Below are positions 16,738-26,194 of a stretch of 64,000 bases of DNA, piece after piece. The notes below the pieces were generated by a model that saw only the letters and a list, made by a program, of their open reading frames with translations, did not search any database and was not told where the DNA came from. A program made the translations under genes and the position numbers. Origin of the DNA: Halorubrum laminariae (lineage in GTDB: Archaea; Halobacteriota; Halobacteria; Halobacteriales; Haloferacaceae). The stretch is taken from positions 1 through 64,000 of the forward strand of contig NZ_JANHDL010000006.1 in assembly GCF_024494655.1 (NCBI RefSeq), in the 5' to 3' direction. Each line of letters starts with the position of its first letter. Position 1 is the stretch's first letter.

Positions 16738-18363
16738 ATGAACGGTTTTGATGGTCAGGCTTGTAGCGAGCACCCGCGAATGCACTCTTTGTGCGAAGCG
16801 TATCAACTCGGGATCGCCATCCGGAACGAACTCGGAGGATCGGACCTCGTCACTGCGTTCGAGACCCTCGACCACTCGATTGACGCGATCGAAGACGGGT
16901 ATCCAGCGTGGCATCCTGCGCCACTCTCCTTTCGCGCGATGGTCTTTTCTTCTGTCTTCATGGAGATTACGGGTGATTCCTACGCAGAGTTCACTCGGCG
17001 ACTCACACGGCAACCAGAAGTAGCCAGTATCCTCGGCTTCGGTCGAGTGCCAGACGAATCAGCCTTCTCGCGGGCGTGGCAGAACCGGTTCAACGACACA
17101 ACCCACGAATATGTCCACGCCGCCGCCAACTTCGTTGTCAAAGAGGTCCACGATCGCAACATCCTAGCGCCCGAGGTTCGGCCAAAGGCAGAGATCGTCG
17201 ACGATACTGAGGAATCCGCAGACTCAGGAGAAGACGAATCCTTCTCACAGGAGAAAATTGGCCAGATGACGCGCCTCGCACGCGACCACGCCTTCGGTCA
17301 GTTCAACTCTGACCGGGCCTCAAACGCCTCTTACGAGGACACACAATTCTTCGAGTTACAGACGTTCATGGGGATGGTTCGGTGCGGAACCGCGCAGGGA
17401 GCGACTCGCTTCCAATATCGCCGTGGCGAAGAGTACGGCCCTCACGGTGATACTCATCTCCGCGCGGTCAAACAGTTCGATCCCGAAGAGCTCGTGAGCG
17501 GATTTAACGAGACGACGGATCGCTTACTCTCCGTGATCGCCTCTGAAGCATCGTTCCGGCGACCAGTCACAGCCGCAATCGACATCACGACTATTCCCTA
17601 TTACGGAGAAGTCGAAGGAATGCCGATGGTCAGCGGGACCAAGGACAGAGACGGGCGAGCGTTCAAATTCGCTACGCTCTCAATCATTGGACAGAATATC
17701 CCGCTCGTTCTCGCCGTTGAGCCGGTCCGAGAGAGCTCCGAGTGGGATGAGAACCCGTCGAATCAGATCCATCGTACTGTGCGGCGACTGGTTCGACGGG
17801 CGAAAGAGCTCGTCCCAATTGAGACGGTGCTCTGTGATCGGGAGTTCGATTCGATACGCGTGTTTCAGACGCTCTCAAACCTCGATGTGAACTACCTCAT
17901 CCCGAAGCGGGTCTCCAGCTCCGAACGGGATGTACTCGAACAGATGGAGGAAGATGATCAAGAGGTTGCTGTTGAGTCGGCTTCTGTCCATGTGGAATCT
18001 GGATCGCATCCAATGCGGCTGCTGTACGTGCCGTCGACGAGCGGTGAGGGGACGGCCGTCTTTGCGACGAATCTCCGAGTCGGTCCGGAGGAAGCCGAGT
18101 CGTTCTGTCAGCGCTACAGCCGCCGGTGGCAGATCGAGAGTGAGTACAAGAGCATCAAGCACGATTTCCTAGCGAAGACATCGTCGAAAGACTACCGCGT
18201 TCGCTTGTTTTACTTCGTGTTCGCGGTACTCTTGTACAATATCTGGCGGCTCACCGACTTCTTGCTGAAAGCAGGTGTGGGGGGTGAGATGGACTACGCA
18301 CCCGTACTTACCGCAGGTGAGTGTGTTGAACTCGTTGCCTCGGCGTTGATCCCGCACGACTGA
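16738..18363 (+). CDS. IS4-family transposase, intact
   Basis: A 541-residue DDE transposase of the haloarchaeal ISH8-like IS4 group. The first catalytic Asp is in AAIDITTIPYYG and the second in VLCDREFDS. The Y-R-E-K signature is YSRRWQIESEYKSIK, followed by a conserved hydrophobic C-terminus (YFVFAVLLYNIWRLTDFLL). It starts with ATG at 16738, only 38 bp after nosL. No frameshift or in-frame stop is visible, so the enzyme may be active. I could not find convincing terminal inverted repeats by eye, so the element ends are not assigned. It may have caused rearrangement of the nos locus. Confidence 0.93.
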   Translation: MNGFDGQACSEHPRMHSLCEAYQLGIAIRNELGGSDLVTAFETLDHSIDAIEDGYPAWHPAPLSFRAMVFSSVFMEITGDSYAEFTRRLTRQPEVASILGFGRVPDESAFSRAWQNRFNDTTHEYVHAAANFVVKEVHDRNILAPEVRPKAEIVDDTEESADSGEDESFSQEKIGQMTRLARDHAFGQFNSDRASNASYEDTQFFELQTFMGMVRCGTAQGATRFQYRRGEEYGPHGDTHLRAVKQFDPEELVSGFNETTDRLLSVIASEASFRRPVTAAIDITTIPYYGEVEGMPMVSGTKDRDGRAFKFATLSIIGQNIPLVLAVEPVRESSEWDENPSNQIHRTVRRLVRRAKELVPIETVLCDREFDSIRVFQTLSNLDVNYLIPKRVSSSERDVLEQMEEDDQEVAVESASVHVESGSHPMRLLYVPSTSGEGTAVFATNLRVGPEEAESFCQRYSRRWQIESEYKSIKHDFLAKTSSKDYRVRLFYFVFAVLLYNIWRLTDFLLKAGVGGEMDYAPVLTAGECVELVASALIPHD

Positions 18364-18684
18364 TCGGCTGAACCCCGCTGAGTCTGCCGATCGTGAGTGA
18401 CAACCCTGTTCAGCAGCGTCAAAATCCACGCAATTTCGCACGTTCGCCTGATAGATGCGACCAAGAGAGCCCGACATCAGTACCTGATCGGTGAGAAGGT
18501 CCACGAATTGATGCCAATTCAAACCAAAACTGGCCTATCCTCCGAAACGGTGGGCCAAGTCTATTTTGATATTTTGTATACCGATATATTGTGTATATAT
18601 TCGGGACGCCCACGTGTTCGGTCGCGTTGCACGACCGTGAGAACCTGCGAAACGTCGTTTGGGTGGTCGGTCGTACACGGGCGT
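18364..18684. other. Intergenic region between transposase and PaaB-like gene
   Basis: These 321 bp hold no supported gene. The left part (about 18364-18530) is probably IS flank or remnant. The right part is AT-rich around 18560-18602 with several TATA-like strings (gatattttgtataccgata; gtgtatatat ending at 18600). A promoter for the following two genes is likely there. The ATG at 18685 lies about 85 bp after the last TATA-like string, so this mRNA would have a leader, unlike most genes here. Confidence 0.5.
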
Positions 18685-19080
18685 ATGGTCGAGAAGACGG
18701 ACCGGACCCCTGAGGACGGATCGCGTTCGACGGACGGCCGGCGGTTCGAGATCTTCGTCCGGGAGGAGGAAGCCGATCCGCTCCGGCACGTCGGGAGCGT
18801 CGCGGCATCCACGCCGGACGCCGCCCACGAGGAGGCGAGCGCGCTCTTCGCGTGGTTCGCCCGCGACGTCTGGGTGTGTCCCGCCGAGGAGACGCACCGG
18901 TACTCCGCCGAGTCGCTCGCGGACGAGCGCGGTCGCGACGGCGACTCGACGGGTGACGAGAGCGGCGACGGCGACGCGGACGCCGCGAGCGACGGTGAAC
19001 CGCGCGTGTACGAGGAGACCGAGGGAACGCCGGCCGTTGGGGACGGTCCGCGGGCGAGCGACGCGGAGGGGTCGCGATGA
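18685..19080 (+). CDS. PaaB-like small protein partnered with radical SAM enzyme (Htur_1727-type)
   Basis: A 131-residue protein. Residues about 17-75 (FEIFVREEEADPLRHVGSV, DAAHEEASALFAWFARDVWV, CPAEETHRYSAESL) resemble the PaaB fold and the haloarchaeal rSAM-partnered family annotated as Htur_1727 type. The last ~50 residues are Asp/Gly/Glu-rich and low complexity. The stop overlaps the start of the radical SAM gene by 4 bp (ATGA), so the two are translationally coupled. It could be a partner or scaffold protein, or a peptide-modification substrate; the sequence does not decide. The ATG at 18685 is the first good start; upstream translation in frame looks like noncoding sequence. Confidence 0.78.
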   Translation: MVEKTDRTPEDGSRSTDGRRFEIFVREEEADPLRHVGSVAASTPDAAHEEASALFAWFARDVWVCPAEETHRYSAESLADERGRDGDSTGDESGDGDADAASDGEPRVYEETEGTPAVGDGPRASDAEGSR

Positions 19081-20300
19081 TCTCCGTCAGCAAACTGCTG
19101 TGCGGACTCGACGCCGAAAGCGACGGGCTCAGGTACGACGCGGCGGACGGCTCGAAGGAACCACAGATCACCGAGAAGAAACAGCGCCGGCCGGTCGTCG
19201 TCTGGAACACCACGAAGCAGTGTAACCTCTACTGCGAGCACTGCTACGCGGGCGCGGACTGTCAGGGGGCGAAAAACGAGCTGTCGACCGCCGAAGGGAA
19301 GGCGCTCATCGACGATCTCGCTGACTTCGGCGCTCCCGTTCTCCTGTTTTCCGGCGGCGAACCGCTGGTTCGCGAGGACCTCGCCGAGCTGATCGCCTAC
19401 GCCGACGACGCCGGGATCCGCCCGGTTCTCTCGACGAACGGCACGCTGCTCACTTGCGAGCGCGCCCGCGAACTGAAGCGGGCGGGACTGCAGTACGCGG
19501 GCGTCTCCGTCGACGGGCTCCCCGAGCGCAACGACCGCATTCGCGGGGAAGAGGGCGCGTTCGACGCCGCGGTCAGCGGGATCGAGGCGTGTCTCGACGT
19601 CGGGCTCAAGACGGGGCTCCGGTACACGATCACCGAGCACAATGTCGCTGACTTGGCCGGCGTCGTCGACCTCCTCGTCGACGTTGGCATCGACCGATTC
19701 TGCTTTTACCACCTCGATTACGGCGGTCGCGGCGCGGACATCTCGGACGTGGATCTCTCGCCCGAGGCGACCCGGCAGGCGGTCGCCGACCTGTGCGACC
19801 TCACCCGCGAGTACCACGACGCGGGCGAGGAGATAGAGACCCTGCTCGTGGGCAACTACGCCGACGCGGGATACCTCGTCGAGTACGCCGACCGCGAACT
19901 GGGGACCGGCCGCGCGCGACTGATCTACCGCTACCTCGAACGCAACGGCGGAGACCCGACCGGCGAGCGCGTCGCCGACGTCGACCCCGTCGGAAACGTC
20001 CACCTCACGCAGTTCTGGCAGGGGTACTCGCCCGGAAACGTTAGAGACCGCTCATTCGGCGCGATCTGGTCCGACGAGTCGAATCCGCTCTTGGCCGGGC
20101 TCCGCGATCGCGAGGACCACCTCTCCGGGCGCTGTGCCGACTGCGCGTATCAGTCGATCTGTCGCGGCGGATCGCGTCTGCGGGCGCTCGCCGCACACGG
20201 GGACCCGTTCGCGCCCGATCCGAAGTGCTACCTGACGGAACGCGAACGCGAGGGCGCGGCGGCCGCGAGCCGGCTCGGCGGAGAGTCGCTGGCGGACTAA
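19077..20300 (+). CDS. Radical SAM/SPASM protein, NirJ/Ahb-like
   Basis: A 407-residue radical SAM enzyme. The cluster motif is C49-NLY-C53-EH-C56, followed by FSGGEPLVRED (SAM-binding GGE). The C-terminal SPASM-type domain has CADCAYQSICRGGSRLRALA and DPKC for an auxiliary cluster, with GGSR in place of GGCR, as in the NirJ group. NirJ/AhbC/AhbD enzymes act on haem precursors, and archaea make haem from siroheme with AhbC and AhbD. An Ahb role is therefore possible. The alternative is modification of the coupled upstream protein, with which it overlaps by 4 bp. I cannot choose between these. Confidence 0.9.
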   Translation: MISVSKLLCGLDAESDGLRYDAADGSKEPQITEKKQRRPVVVWNTTKQCNLYCEHCYAGADCQGAKNELSTAEGKALIDDLADFGAPVLLFSGGEPLVREDLAELIAYADDAGIRPVLSTNGTLLTCERARELKRAGLQYAGVSVDGLPERNDRIRGEEGAFDAAVSGIEACLDVGLKTGLRYTITEHNVADLAGVVDLLVDVGIDRFCFYHLDYGGRGADISDVDLSPEATRQAVADLCDLTREYHDAGEEIETLLVGNYADAGYLVEYADRELGTGRARLIYRYLERNGGDPTGERVADVDPVGNVHLTQFWQGYSPGNVRDRSFGAIWSDESNPLLAGLRDREDHLSGRCADCAYQSICRGGSRLRALAAHGDPFAPDPKCYLTEREREGAAAASRLGGESLAD

Positions 20301-20412
20301 GGGTCGCCGGCAGACTAAGGGTCACCGGCGGATTAATCGACACCGGTGAACGGTGCCGGCGCGGTCGGATCCCGGGTCGTTTATGTGGTGGCCGGCGGTG
20401 GACGGAGACGAC

Positions 20413-21246
20413 GTGCACGACACAGCGCGCGGGATCGTCGAGCTCGCACGCCCGGGAAACTGCGTCGCGGCCGCGGTCCTCACGGGGACGGGCGCGTTCG
20501 TCGCTGGGATCGACGCGGCCGTCGGACCGACCGCGGTCGCGATGGTCGTCACCGCGGTCGCCGTCGCCGCGGGCAACGCGATCAACGACTACTTCGACCG
20601 CGAGATCGACGCCATCAACCGCCCGGATCGACCAATACCACGCGGCGCGGTGTCACCGCGAGGCGCGCTCGCCGTCTCGGCGGGGTGGTTCGCACTCGCC
20701 GTCGCGCTCGCGGCGCTGCTCCCGCCGCTTTCGATCGTCATCGCCGCCGTCAACCTCGTCGCACTCGTCACGTACACGACCGTGTTCAAGGGGACGCCGG
20801 GGCTCGGAAACGTCCTCGTCTCGTATCTCGTCGGATCGACGTTCCTGTTCGGCGGCGCGGCGGTCGGCAGGCCGACCGCGGTCGTCGTGCTCGCGCTGCT
20901 GGCCGGATTGTCGACGTTCGTCCGCGAGGTCATCAAAGATGTCGAGGACATCGCGGGCGACCGCAAGGAGGGGCTCTCGACGCTCCCGATCGCGATCGGC
21001 GAGCGGCGGGCACTGTGGCTCGCGGCCGTCGCGCTCGGCGTTGCGGTCGCCGTCAGCCCCGTCCCGTATCTCACGGGAACGTTCGGCAGGATCTACCTCG
21101 TCGGCGTCGCCGCCGCCGACGCGGTCATGCTTTTCGCCTGTTACGAGAGCTTCGACGATCCCGCGACCGCACAGCGGCGGTTCAAGTACGGAACGTTCCT
21201 CGCGACCGTCGCGTTCGTCGCCGGTCGCGCAGTGGTGCTGGTCTGA
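20413..21246 (+). CDS. Digeranylgeranylglyceryl phosphate synthase (UbiA family)
   Basis: A 277-residue membrane prenyltransferase with about eight helices. It has both Asp-rich motifs of the UbiA family: NDYFDREIDAINRPDRP and DVEDIAGDRKEG. In archaea this enzyme adds the second geranylgeranyl chain to make the ether-lipid core (EC 2.5.1.42). GTG at 20413 is chosen because a TTTATG element lies about 30 bp upstream, fitting a leaderless start, and the protein then begins VHDTARGIVELARPGN as in relatives. ATGs at 20383 and 20353 remain possible. Other UbiA members (menaquinone or haem prenylation) are less likely from the motifs. Confidence 0.9.
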   Translation: MHDTARGIVELARPGNCVAAAVLTGTGAFVAGIDAAVGPTAVAMVVTAVAVAAGNAINDYFDREIDAINRPDRPIPRGAVSPRGALAVSAGWFALAVALAALLPPLSIVIAAVNLVALVTYTTVFKGTPGLGNVLVSYLVGSTFLFGGAAVGRPTAVVVLALLAGLSTFVREVIKDVEDIAGDRKEGLSTLPIAIGERRALWLAAVALGVAVAVSPVPYLTGTFGRIYLVGVAAADAVMLFACYESFDDPATAQRRFKYGTFLATVAFVAGRAVVLV

Positions 21247-21369
21247 ACCGGCGGCGGCAGTGGTTCTGATCCGATCGACGATATCCGACGGCACCCTTAC
21301 AGTGACGGCGCAGCGGCTCTGCGGACAGGTCGCGAGAAAAACGCTCGACGGCGGACGGTTAGGTGACGG

Positions 21370-21690
<321 letters not shown>

Positions 21691-21791
21691 TTAAATAGTG
21701 TCGGGAGGGTCACCACGGTGGACGGCCTATCGCGGATCACGCCCCACTCACGCGTCGCGGACGTTGTGTCCGATCGGAAATCACGCTCCGG

Positions 21792-23132
21792 TCACTCGCC
21801 GCGGACGTTGCGGCCGACCGGCTCGCCGAACGACTCTGCACCCGTGATCGGGTCGCGCTCGTAGACCACCGATCCACGGACGACGGTCAGTTCCGGAAAC
21901 ACGCCCTGAAGCCCCTCGAACGGCGTCCAGCCGCAGGCGCTGTGGAGTGCGCCGGCCTCGATCTCCCGCGGATCGGTCAGGTCGACCAACACGAGGTCGG
22001 CGTCGGCCCCCTCGACGATCCGCCCCTTGGCGGGGAGCCCGAAGATCGATGCGGGGTTGGCGGCGGCCACGTCGCGAACCCGCTCCATCGACAGCTCGCC
22101 GTTGCGGACCGATTCGAGGAGCAGCGGGTACAGCGTCTCTACCCCGGGGACACCGCTCGGCGCGTCCGTGAGGCCCTGTCGCTTCTCCGCGACGGTGTGC
22201 GGCGCGTGGTCGGTCGCGACCACGTCCACGTCGCCGTCGCGGAGCCGTTCGAAGGCCGCAGATCGCCGCGCCTCGGAACGGAGCGGCGGGTTCATCCGAC
22301 CGAACGTCCCGAGGCGGCCGGCGTTCTCTCGCGATAAGAAGAGGTGGTGCGGCGTGACCTCACAGGTCGCCGCGGCGTCGGCAGCGTCGCTGGCGGCACG
22401 GGCCTCGGTGACCGCGTCGATCGCCTCCGGCGTCGACGTGTGCGCGATGTGAACTTGCGCGTCGGTCCCGGCCGCGGCGTCAAGCGCGCGCTCGACGGCC
22501 GCGACCTCGGCGTCGGCGGCCCGGTAGGCCGACCACGCGTCGGCGGTTGCGGCGGTCCCTGCGCCGCCGAGATCCCCGTCGAGGGCCGCCGAATCGAACA
22601 GCGCCTCGTCTTCGGCGTGGACCGTGACGGGAACGTCGCGGGCGGCGGCCTCGGCGAGCGCGTCTTCGAAGAGGCCCACGGCGATCCCCATGTCGCCGGT
22701 CGAGTCCGCGAGGAACACCTCGCCGAGCGCGAACAGCGGGCGGTCGAACAGGCTATCGGGGTCCCACTCCGCGGTGACGCCACCGTTTATGCCGTAGTCG
22801 ACGAGGGAGGCGTCCGCGAGCGCGCGCTTCTCGTCGAAGGCGTTGCCGTCGATGGTCGGCGGCGAGGTGTTCGGCTGGTCGACGACGCAGGTGACGCCGC
22901 CCGCGGCGGCACTCTCCGAACCCGACCGCCAAGTTTCCTTGTGGTTCGCGCCCGGCTCGCGGAAGTGCACGTGCACGTCGATCGCGCCGGGGAGGAGGTG
23001 ACGGCCGCGGGCCTCGACGATCCGCTCGCCGGCCGCGGCGTCGAGTCCCGTCGCGACCCGCTTGATCGTTCCGTCTCGGATCCGGATGTCGCGCACCCGT
23101 CCGTCCGCCAGCTCCGCGCCCGTGATGAGCAT
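21792..23132 (-). CDS. pyrC: Dihydroorotase
   Basis: A 446-residue amidohydrolase that cyclises carbamoyl-aspartate in pyrimidine synthesis. Metal-binding motifs are DVHVHFREPG (about 51-60), HAEDEALF, HIAHTSTPEAI and the catalytic-Asp segment TDHAPHT. Length and motif order fit class I dihydroorotase. ATG at 23132 (MLITGAELADGR) is chosen over the longer frame because a TATA-like box lies about 26 bp upstream (23156-23161), giving a leaderless transcript. It neighbours aIF1 on the same strand but with 128 bp between, so is probably a separate unit. Confidence 0.94.
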   Translation of the reverse strand: MLITGAELADGRVRDIRIRDGTIKRVATGLDAAAGERIVEARGRHLLPGAIDVHVHFREPGANHKETWRSGSESAAAGGVTCVVDQPNTSPPTIDGNAFDEKRALADASLVDYGINGGVTAEWDPDSLFDRPLFALGEVFLADSTGDMGIAVGLFEDALAEAAARDVPVTVHAEDEALFDSAALDGDLGGAGTAATADAWSAYRAADAEVAAVERALDAAAGTDAQVHIAHTSTPEAIDAVTEARAASDAADAAATCEVTPHHLFLSRENAGRLGTFGRMNPPLRSEARRSAAFERLRDGDVDVVATDHAPHTVAEKRQGLTDAPSGVPGVETLYPLLLESVRNGELSMERVRDVAAANPASIFGLPAKGRIVEGADADLVLVDLTDPREIEAGALHSACGWTPFEGLQGVFPELTVVRGSVVYERDPITGAESFGEPVGRNVRGE

Positions 23133-23155
23133 GCGTACGCGCTCGCATCGCCGTA

Positions 23156-23161
23156 CATAAA
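23156..23161 (-). promoter_or_regulatory. TATA-like box of pyrC
   Basis: On the minus strand the sequence reads tttatg, centred about 26 bp before the pyrC ATG. This is the haloarchaeal spacing for leaderless transcription. Confidence 0.55.
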
Positions 23162-23305
23162 CCGTGGCGGTTCGGGACCGAAATCGGATCGACTCGCCAC
23201 TTCGGCTGCGTCCGCCAGCGTCCACCGGCGTCTACCGGCAAGTCTCCGGCAAGCACGTCGACGCGCACCCAAAACGGTTTGTCGCGCGCGGATCCCTTGG
23301 TGGAC

Positions 23306-23794
23306 ATGTTCCCTCCCGTCCTCGCTGTCGACACCGCCGTCGGTTGGATCTCCACGCTCGCGCTACTGGCGACGCCCGGTGTCGTCGCCGCGGTCCTCTG
23401 GTTGCCGTTCCTGCTTTCGGCGCGGTTCAGGGCGCTGTTCCGGGCGCTGCCGCCCGCGGGCCGACCGGCCGTCTCGTACGTCGCCGTCGCGCTCGGGCTC
23501 TCCGTCCCCTACCTCGTCGGCGTCCTGCTCACGGTCAGCTTGGTCGACCCGTCGGGAGCGGACTGGAGCAACGCGCTGATCGAGACCGCGTTGGTCGGCG
23601 GGCTCTGCACCGGTTTCGTCGCTCCCGTAGTCGCGATAGTCGGCCTCCCCCGGCTCGGGATCGACTGGGACCCGACCGGATACGGACCGTCGACGTGGGC
23701 GATCGCGGTGGCCGCCGGGCTCTGGTACGCGCTCGTCGCCGCGATCCCGCTGTTCGCGCTTGCGATCGTCTTCGCGCTTCCGGGTGGGTACTGA
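23306..23794 (+). CDS. Membrane protein of unknown function
   Basis: A 162-residue protein with four predicted hydrophobic segments: [58 protein letters not shown] and [19 protein letters not shown]. There is no motif I recognise. The ATG at 23306 (MFPPVLAVD) gives a short N-terminus before the first helix. It is upstream of serS on the same strand with a 76-bp gap. Possibly a haloarchaeal-specific family. Confidence 0.75.
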   Translation: MFPPVLAVDTAVGWISTLALLATPGVVAAVLWLPFLLSARFRALFRALPPAGRPAVSYVAVALGLSVPYLVGVLLTVSLVDPSGADWSNALIETALVGGLCTGFVAPVVAIVGLPRLGIDWDPTGYGPSTWAIAVAAGLWYALVAAIPLFALAIVFALPGGY

Positions 23795-23870
23795 TGTCCA
23801 CGTTCGCTCCGTGTCGACCGCTGCCGACGCTCCGATACGGTTTTGGGTCGCCCGGCGGAACCCCAGACAA

Positions 23871-25238
23871 ATGCTGTCTCGACAGTTCGTCCGGGAGAAT
23901 CCCGAGGTCGTCCGCGAGACGCTCGACAACAAGGGCGTCAACGTGGACCTCGACCGGATACTCGACATCGACGAGGAGTGGCGGGAACTGAAAGGGTGCG
24001 GGGACGACCTGCGACACGAGCGCAACGAGGTCTCTTCGACGATCGGCGAGTTGAAACAGGCCGGCAAAGACGAGGAAGCCCAAGAGGCGATCGAGCGCTC
24101 ACAGGACCTCAAGACGGAACTGCAGGAGATCGAGGAACGCGCCGACGAGCTGGAGGCCGAACTGGAAGAGTCCCTGCTCGAACTCCCGCAGATCCCCCAA
24201 GAGTCGGTCCCCGTCGGCGAGGACGAATCGGAAAACGTCGAGGTACGTCGCGAGGGGTTCGACGACCTGCGCTCGCTCCCGGCCGAGGTGGAGCCGCACT
24301 ACGACCTCGGTGAGGAGTTGGAGATCCTCGACTTCGAGCGCGGCGCGAAGGTCGCCGGCGGCGGCTTCTACGTCGCGAAGGGCGACGGCGCGCGCTTGGA
24401 GCACGCGCTGATCCAGTTCATGCTCGACGTGCACCGCGAGCAGGGGTACGAGGACGTGTTCCCGCCAATACCGGTCAACTCCGCCTCGATGCGCGGCACC
24501 GGACAGCTCCCGAAGTTCACCGAAGACGCCTACCGCGTCGAGGGGTCGAACGCCGATGAGTACGACGACGACGACCTCTGGCTGCTCCCAACCGCCGAGG
24601 TCCCCGTCACGAACCTCCACCGCGACGAGATCCTGCTGGGCGAGGACCTTCCCCTGAAATATCAGGCGTACACGCCGAACTTCCGACAGGAGGCGGGCGA
24701 ACACGGCACTGAGACCCGCGGAATCGTCCGCGTCCACCAGTTCAACAAAGTGGAGATGGTGAATTTCGTCCGACCAGACGAGAGCGACGAGCGTTTCCAC
24801 GGGCTCGTCGACGAGGCCGAGGAGGTGCTCCGCCGCCTCGAACTCCCCCACCGTATCTTGGAAATGTGCACCGGCGATCTTGGATTCACGCAGGCGAAGA
24901 AGTACGATATCGAGGTGTGGGCTCCCGCGGACGACATGGATGAGGGGCCGGCAGAGGGGGGACGCTGGCTGGAGGTCTCCTCCGTCTCGAACTTCGAGGA
25001 CTTTCAGGCGCGGCGCGCGGGAATTCGGTACCGCGAGGAGCACCACGAGTCGGCAGACCATCTCCACACGCTCAACGGCTCGGGACTCGCGGTCCCGCGG
25101 GTCGTCGTCGCAATCTTGGAGTACTACCAGAACGACGACGGGACCGTCACCGTCCCGGAAGCGCTACGCCCGTACATGGGCGGGACCGAGGTGATAGAGG
25201 GTCACGACTCCGTCGGCGAGACGAAGCTCGGGGACTGA
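23871..25238 (+). CDS. serS: Seryl-tRNA synthetase
   Basis: A 455-residue class II synthetase. The N-terminal coiled-coil tRNA-binding arm spans about 25-110 ([20 protein letters not shown]). Class II motifs follow: motif 2 around [20 protein letters not shown] and motif 3 around [20 protein letters not shown]. The [15 protein letters not shown] segment binds serine. This is the standard (not the methanogen-type) SerRS. The start at 23871 ([20 protein letters not shown]) matches the family N-terminus. Confidence 0.97.
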   Translation: MLSRQFVRENPEVVRETLDNKGVNVDLDRILDIDEEWRELKGCGDDLRHERNEVSSTIGELKQAGKDEEAQEAIERSQDLKTELQEIEERADELEAELEESLLELPQIPQESVPVGEDESENVEVRREGFDDLRSLPAEVEPHYDLGEELEILDFERGAKVAGGGFYVAKGDGARLEHALIQFMLDVHREQGYEDVFPPIPVNSASMRGTGQLPKFTEDAYRVEGSNADEYDDDDLWLLPTAEVPVTNLHRDEILLGEDLPLKYQAYTPNFRQEAGEHGTETRGIVRVHQFNKVEMVNFVRPDESDERFHGLVDEAEEVLRRLELPHRILEMCTGDLGFTQAKKYDIEVWAPADDMDEGPAEGGRWLEVSSVSNFEDFQARRAGIRYREEHHESADHLHTLNGSGLAVPRVVVAILEYYQNDDGTVTVPEALRPYMGGTEVIEGHDSVGETKLGD

Positions 25239-25251
25239 GCGTAGCTCCGAG

Positions 25252-25461
25252 TCACTCGTCGGCGTCTGGAACGCCGAGTTCTCCCGTCACCGCGTAGAAG
25301 ACGATAATGACCACCGCCATGATACCGCCGGTAGCGACGCCGAGGAGGACGCTCCCGCCGATGGCGTACGTCACTATCGCGAAGACCGCACAGAACGCCA
25401 CGAGGTACACGAGCGCCTGTCGAGCCGCCAGCGATCGATCGAACGTCTCCGGCAACACCAT
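25252..25461 (-). CDS. Small two-helix membrane protein
   Basis: A 69-residue protein with two hydrophobic segments (ALVYLVAFCAVFAIVTYAIG and VATGGIMAVVIIVFYAVTG) and a short acidic C-terminus. No family recognised. It converges on serS with 13 bp between the stops. The hydrophobic pattern and normal codon use support a real gene. Confidence 0.65.
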   Translation of the reverse strand: MVLPETFDRSLAARQALVYLVAFCAVFAIVTYAIGGSVLLGVATGGIMAVVIIVFYAVTGELGVPDADE

Positions 25462-25530
25462 GAGCGAACGCTCGTCTCGTCTCTGTTTAGCTCTTTCCTC
25501 TCTTGACGTGGCTGCGTCAGTGGACGCTCG

Positions 25531-26133
25531 CTACTTGTTCTCTAAGGCGTCGAGGATACACGCAGCCGCGACAACCGCCTCTTTCGGGACATCGGTCGCG
25601 TCGTCGATGGTGACCGTGTAGGCGTCCCGGAGCGAGAACTTCCCTTCGATACTGCCGACGTGGTCGCCGTCGGCGTCAGCGATCTCGTACTTGTTCGGGA
25701 CGAGGTTCGCGAGGCCGACGAGGTGTCGGAGCGCCGAGAGCAGTTTGTTCTTCGACCGGATGGTCGCCAGCGGCGCTCCGGTTTCGGGGTCGCGAACCGT
25801 CCAGTTCTCGACGAAAAGCGAGAAGTCTTCGTCGAGGACGACGACTTCCTCTCCGGTGCCCGCGTCCCTGATCGCGTAGTTCCCCGCAACGTCCATGATT
25901 CCGCCCGCCTTCACCGTGAACGCGTCCCCGCCGTCGCCGGTGACGAACGGGAACTCCTCTTTCAGCTTGAACATCTTCTGTTTCCCGCGCAGGACGACGG
26001 TGCCGTCGCCGTCGCGGACGGTGTACTTGTTTCGGATCACCGACTGTTTCACCTCGTATCGGTCGCCGTCGAGCGCGACCGTGGAGATGTCGTAGGCGGC
26101 CGATGTCGAATCGAACGTGGGGGACTCTGTCAC
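25531..26133 (-). CDS. LURP-one-related (Tubby-like fold) protein
   Basis: A 200-residue protein with repeated beta-hairpin units: YDISTVALDGDRYEVKQSVI, KYTVRDGDGTVVLRGKQKMF, DVAGNYAIRDAGTGEEVVVL and NWTVRDPETGAPLATIRSKN. This layout matches the LURP-one-related/DUF567 family, which shares the Tubby and phospholipid scramblase fold. Its biochemical role in archaea is unknown. GTG at 26133 (VTESPTFDS) is chosen; TTG codons at 26139-26142 would add residues but are less likely. Confidence 0.82.
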   Translation of the reverse strand: MTESPTFDSTSAAYDISTVALDGDRYEVKQSVIRNKYTVRDGDGTVVLRGKQKMFKLKEEFPFVTGDGGDAFTVKAGGIMDVAGNYAIRDAGTGEEVVVLDEDFSLFVENWTVRDPETGAPLATIRSKNKLLSALRHLVGLANLVPNKYEIADADGDHVGSIEGKFSLRDAYTVTIDDATDVPKEAVVAAACILDALENK

Positions 26134-26194
26134 GGACAACAAGAGACGCAGGCGTCAGAAAACGGTTCCGTTCGCCGTACGAACGGTCGCCGAC

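Noticed and set aside
18409..18432. Possible terminal inverted repeat of the IS4-type element (around aaccctgttcagcagc)
   Set aside because: No matching inverted partner was found upstream of the transposase at 16690-16740.
18561..20003. A 480-codon minus-strand frame opposite the PaaB-like and radical SAM genes
   Set aside because: The radical SAM Cys motif and SPASM domain are on the plus strand; the minus frame has no recognisable domain.
22344..23579. A long plus-strand frame across pyrC
   Set aside because: It runs antisense to the dihydroorotase metal-binding motifs and then crosses into a different gene.
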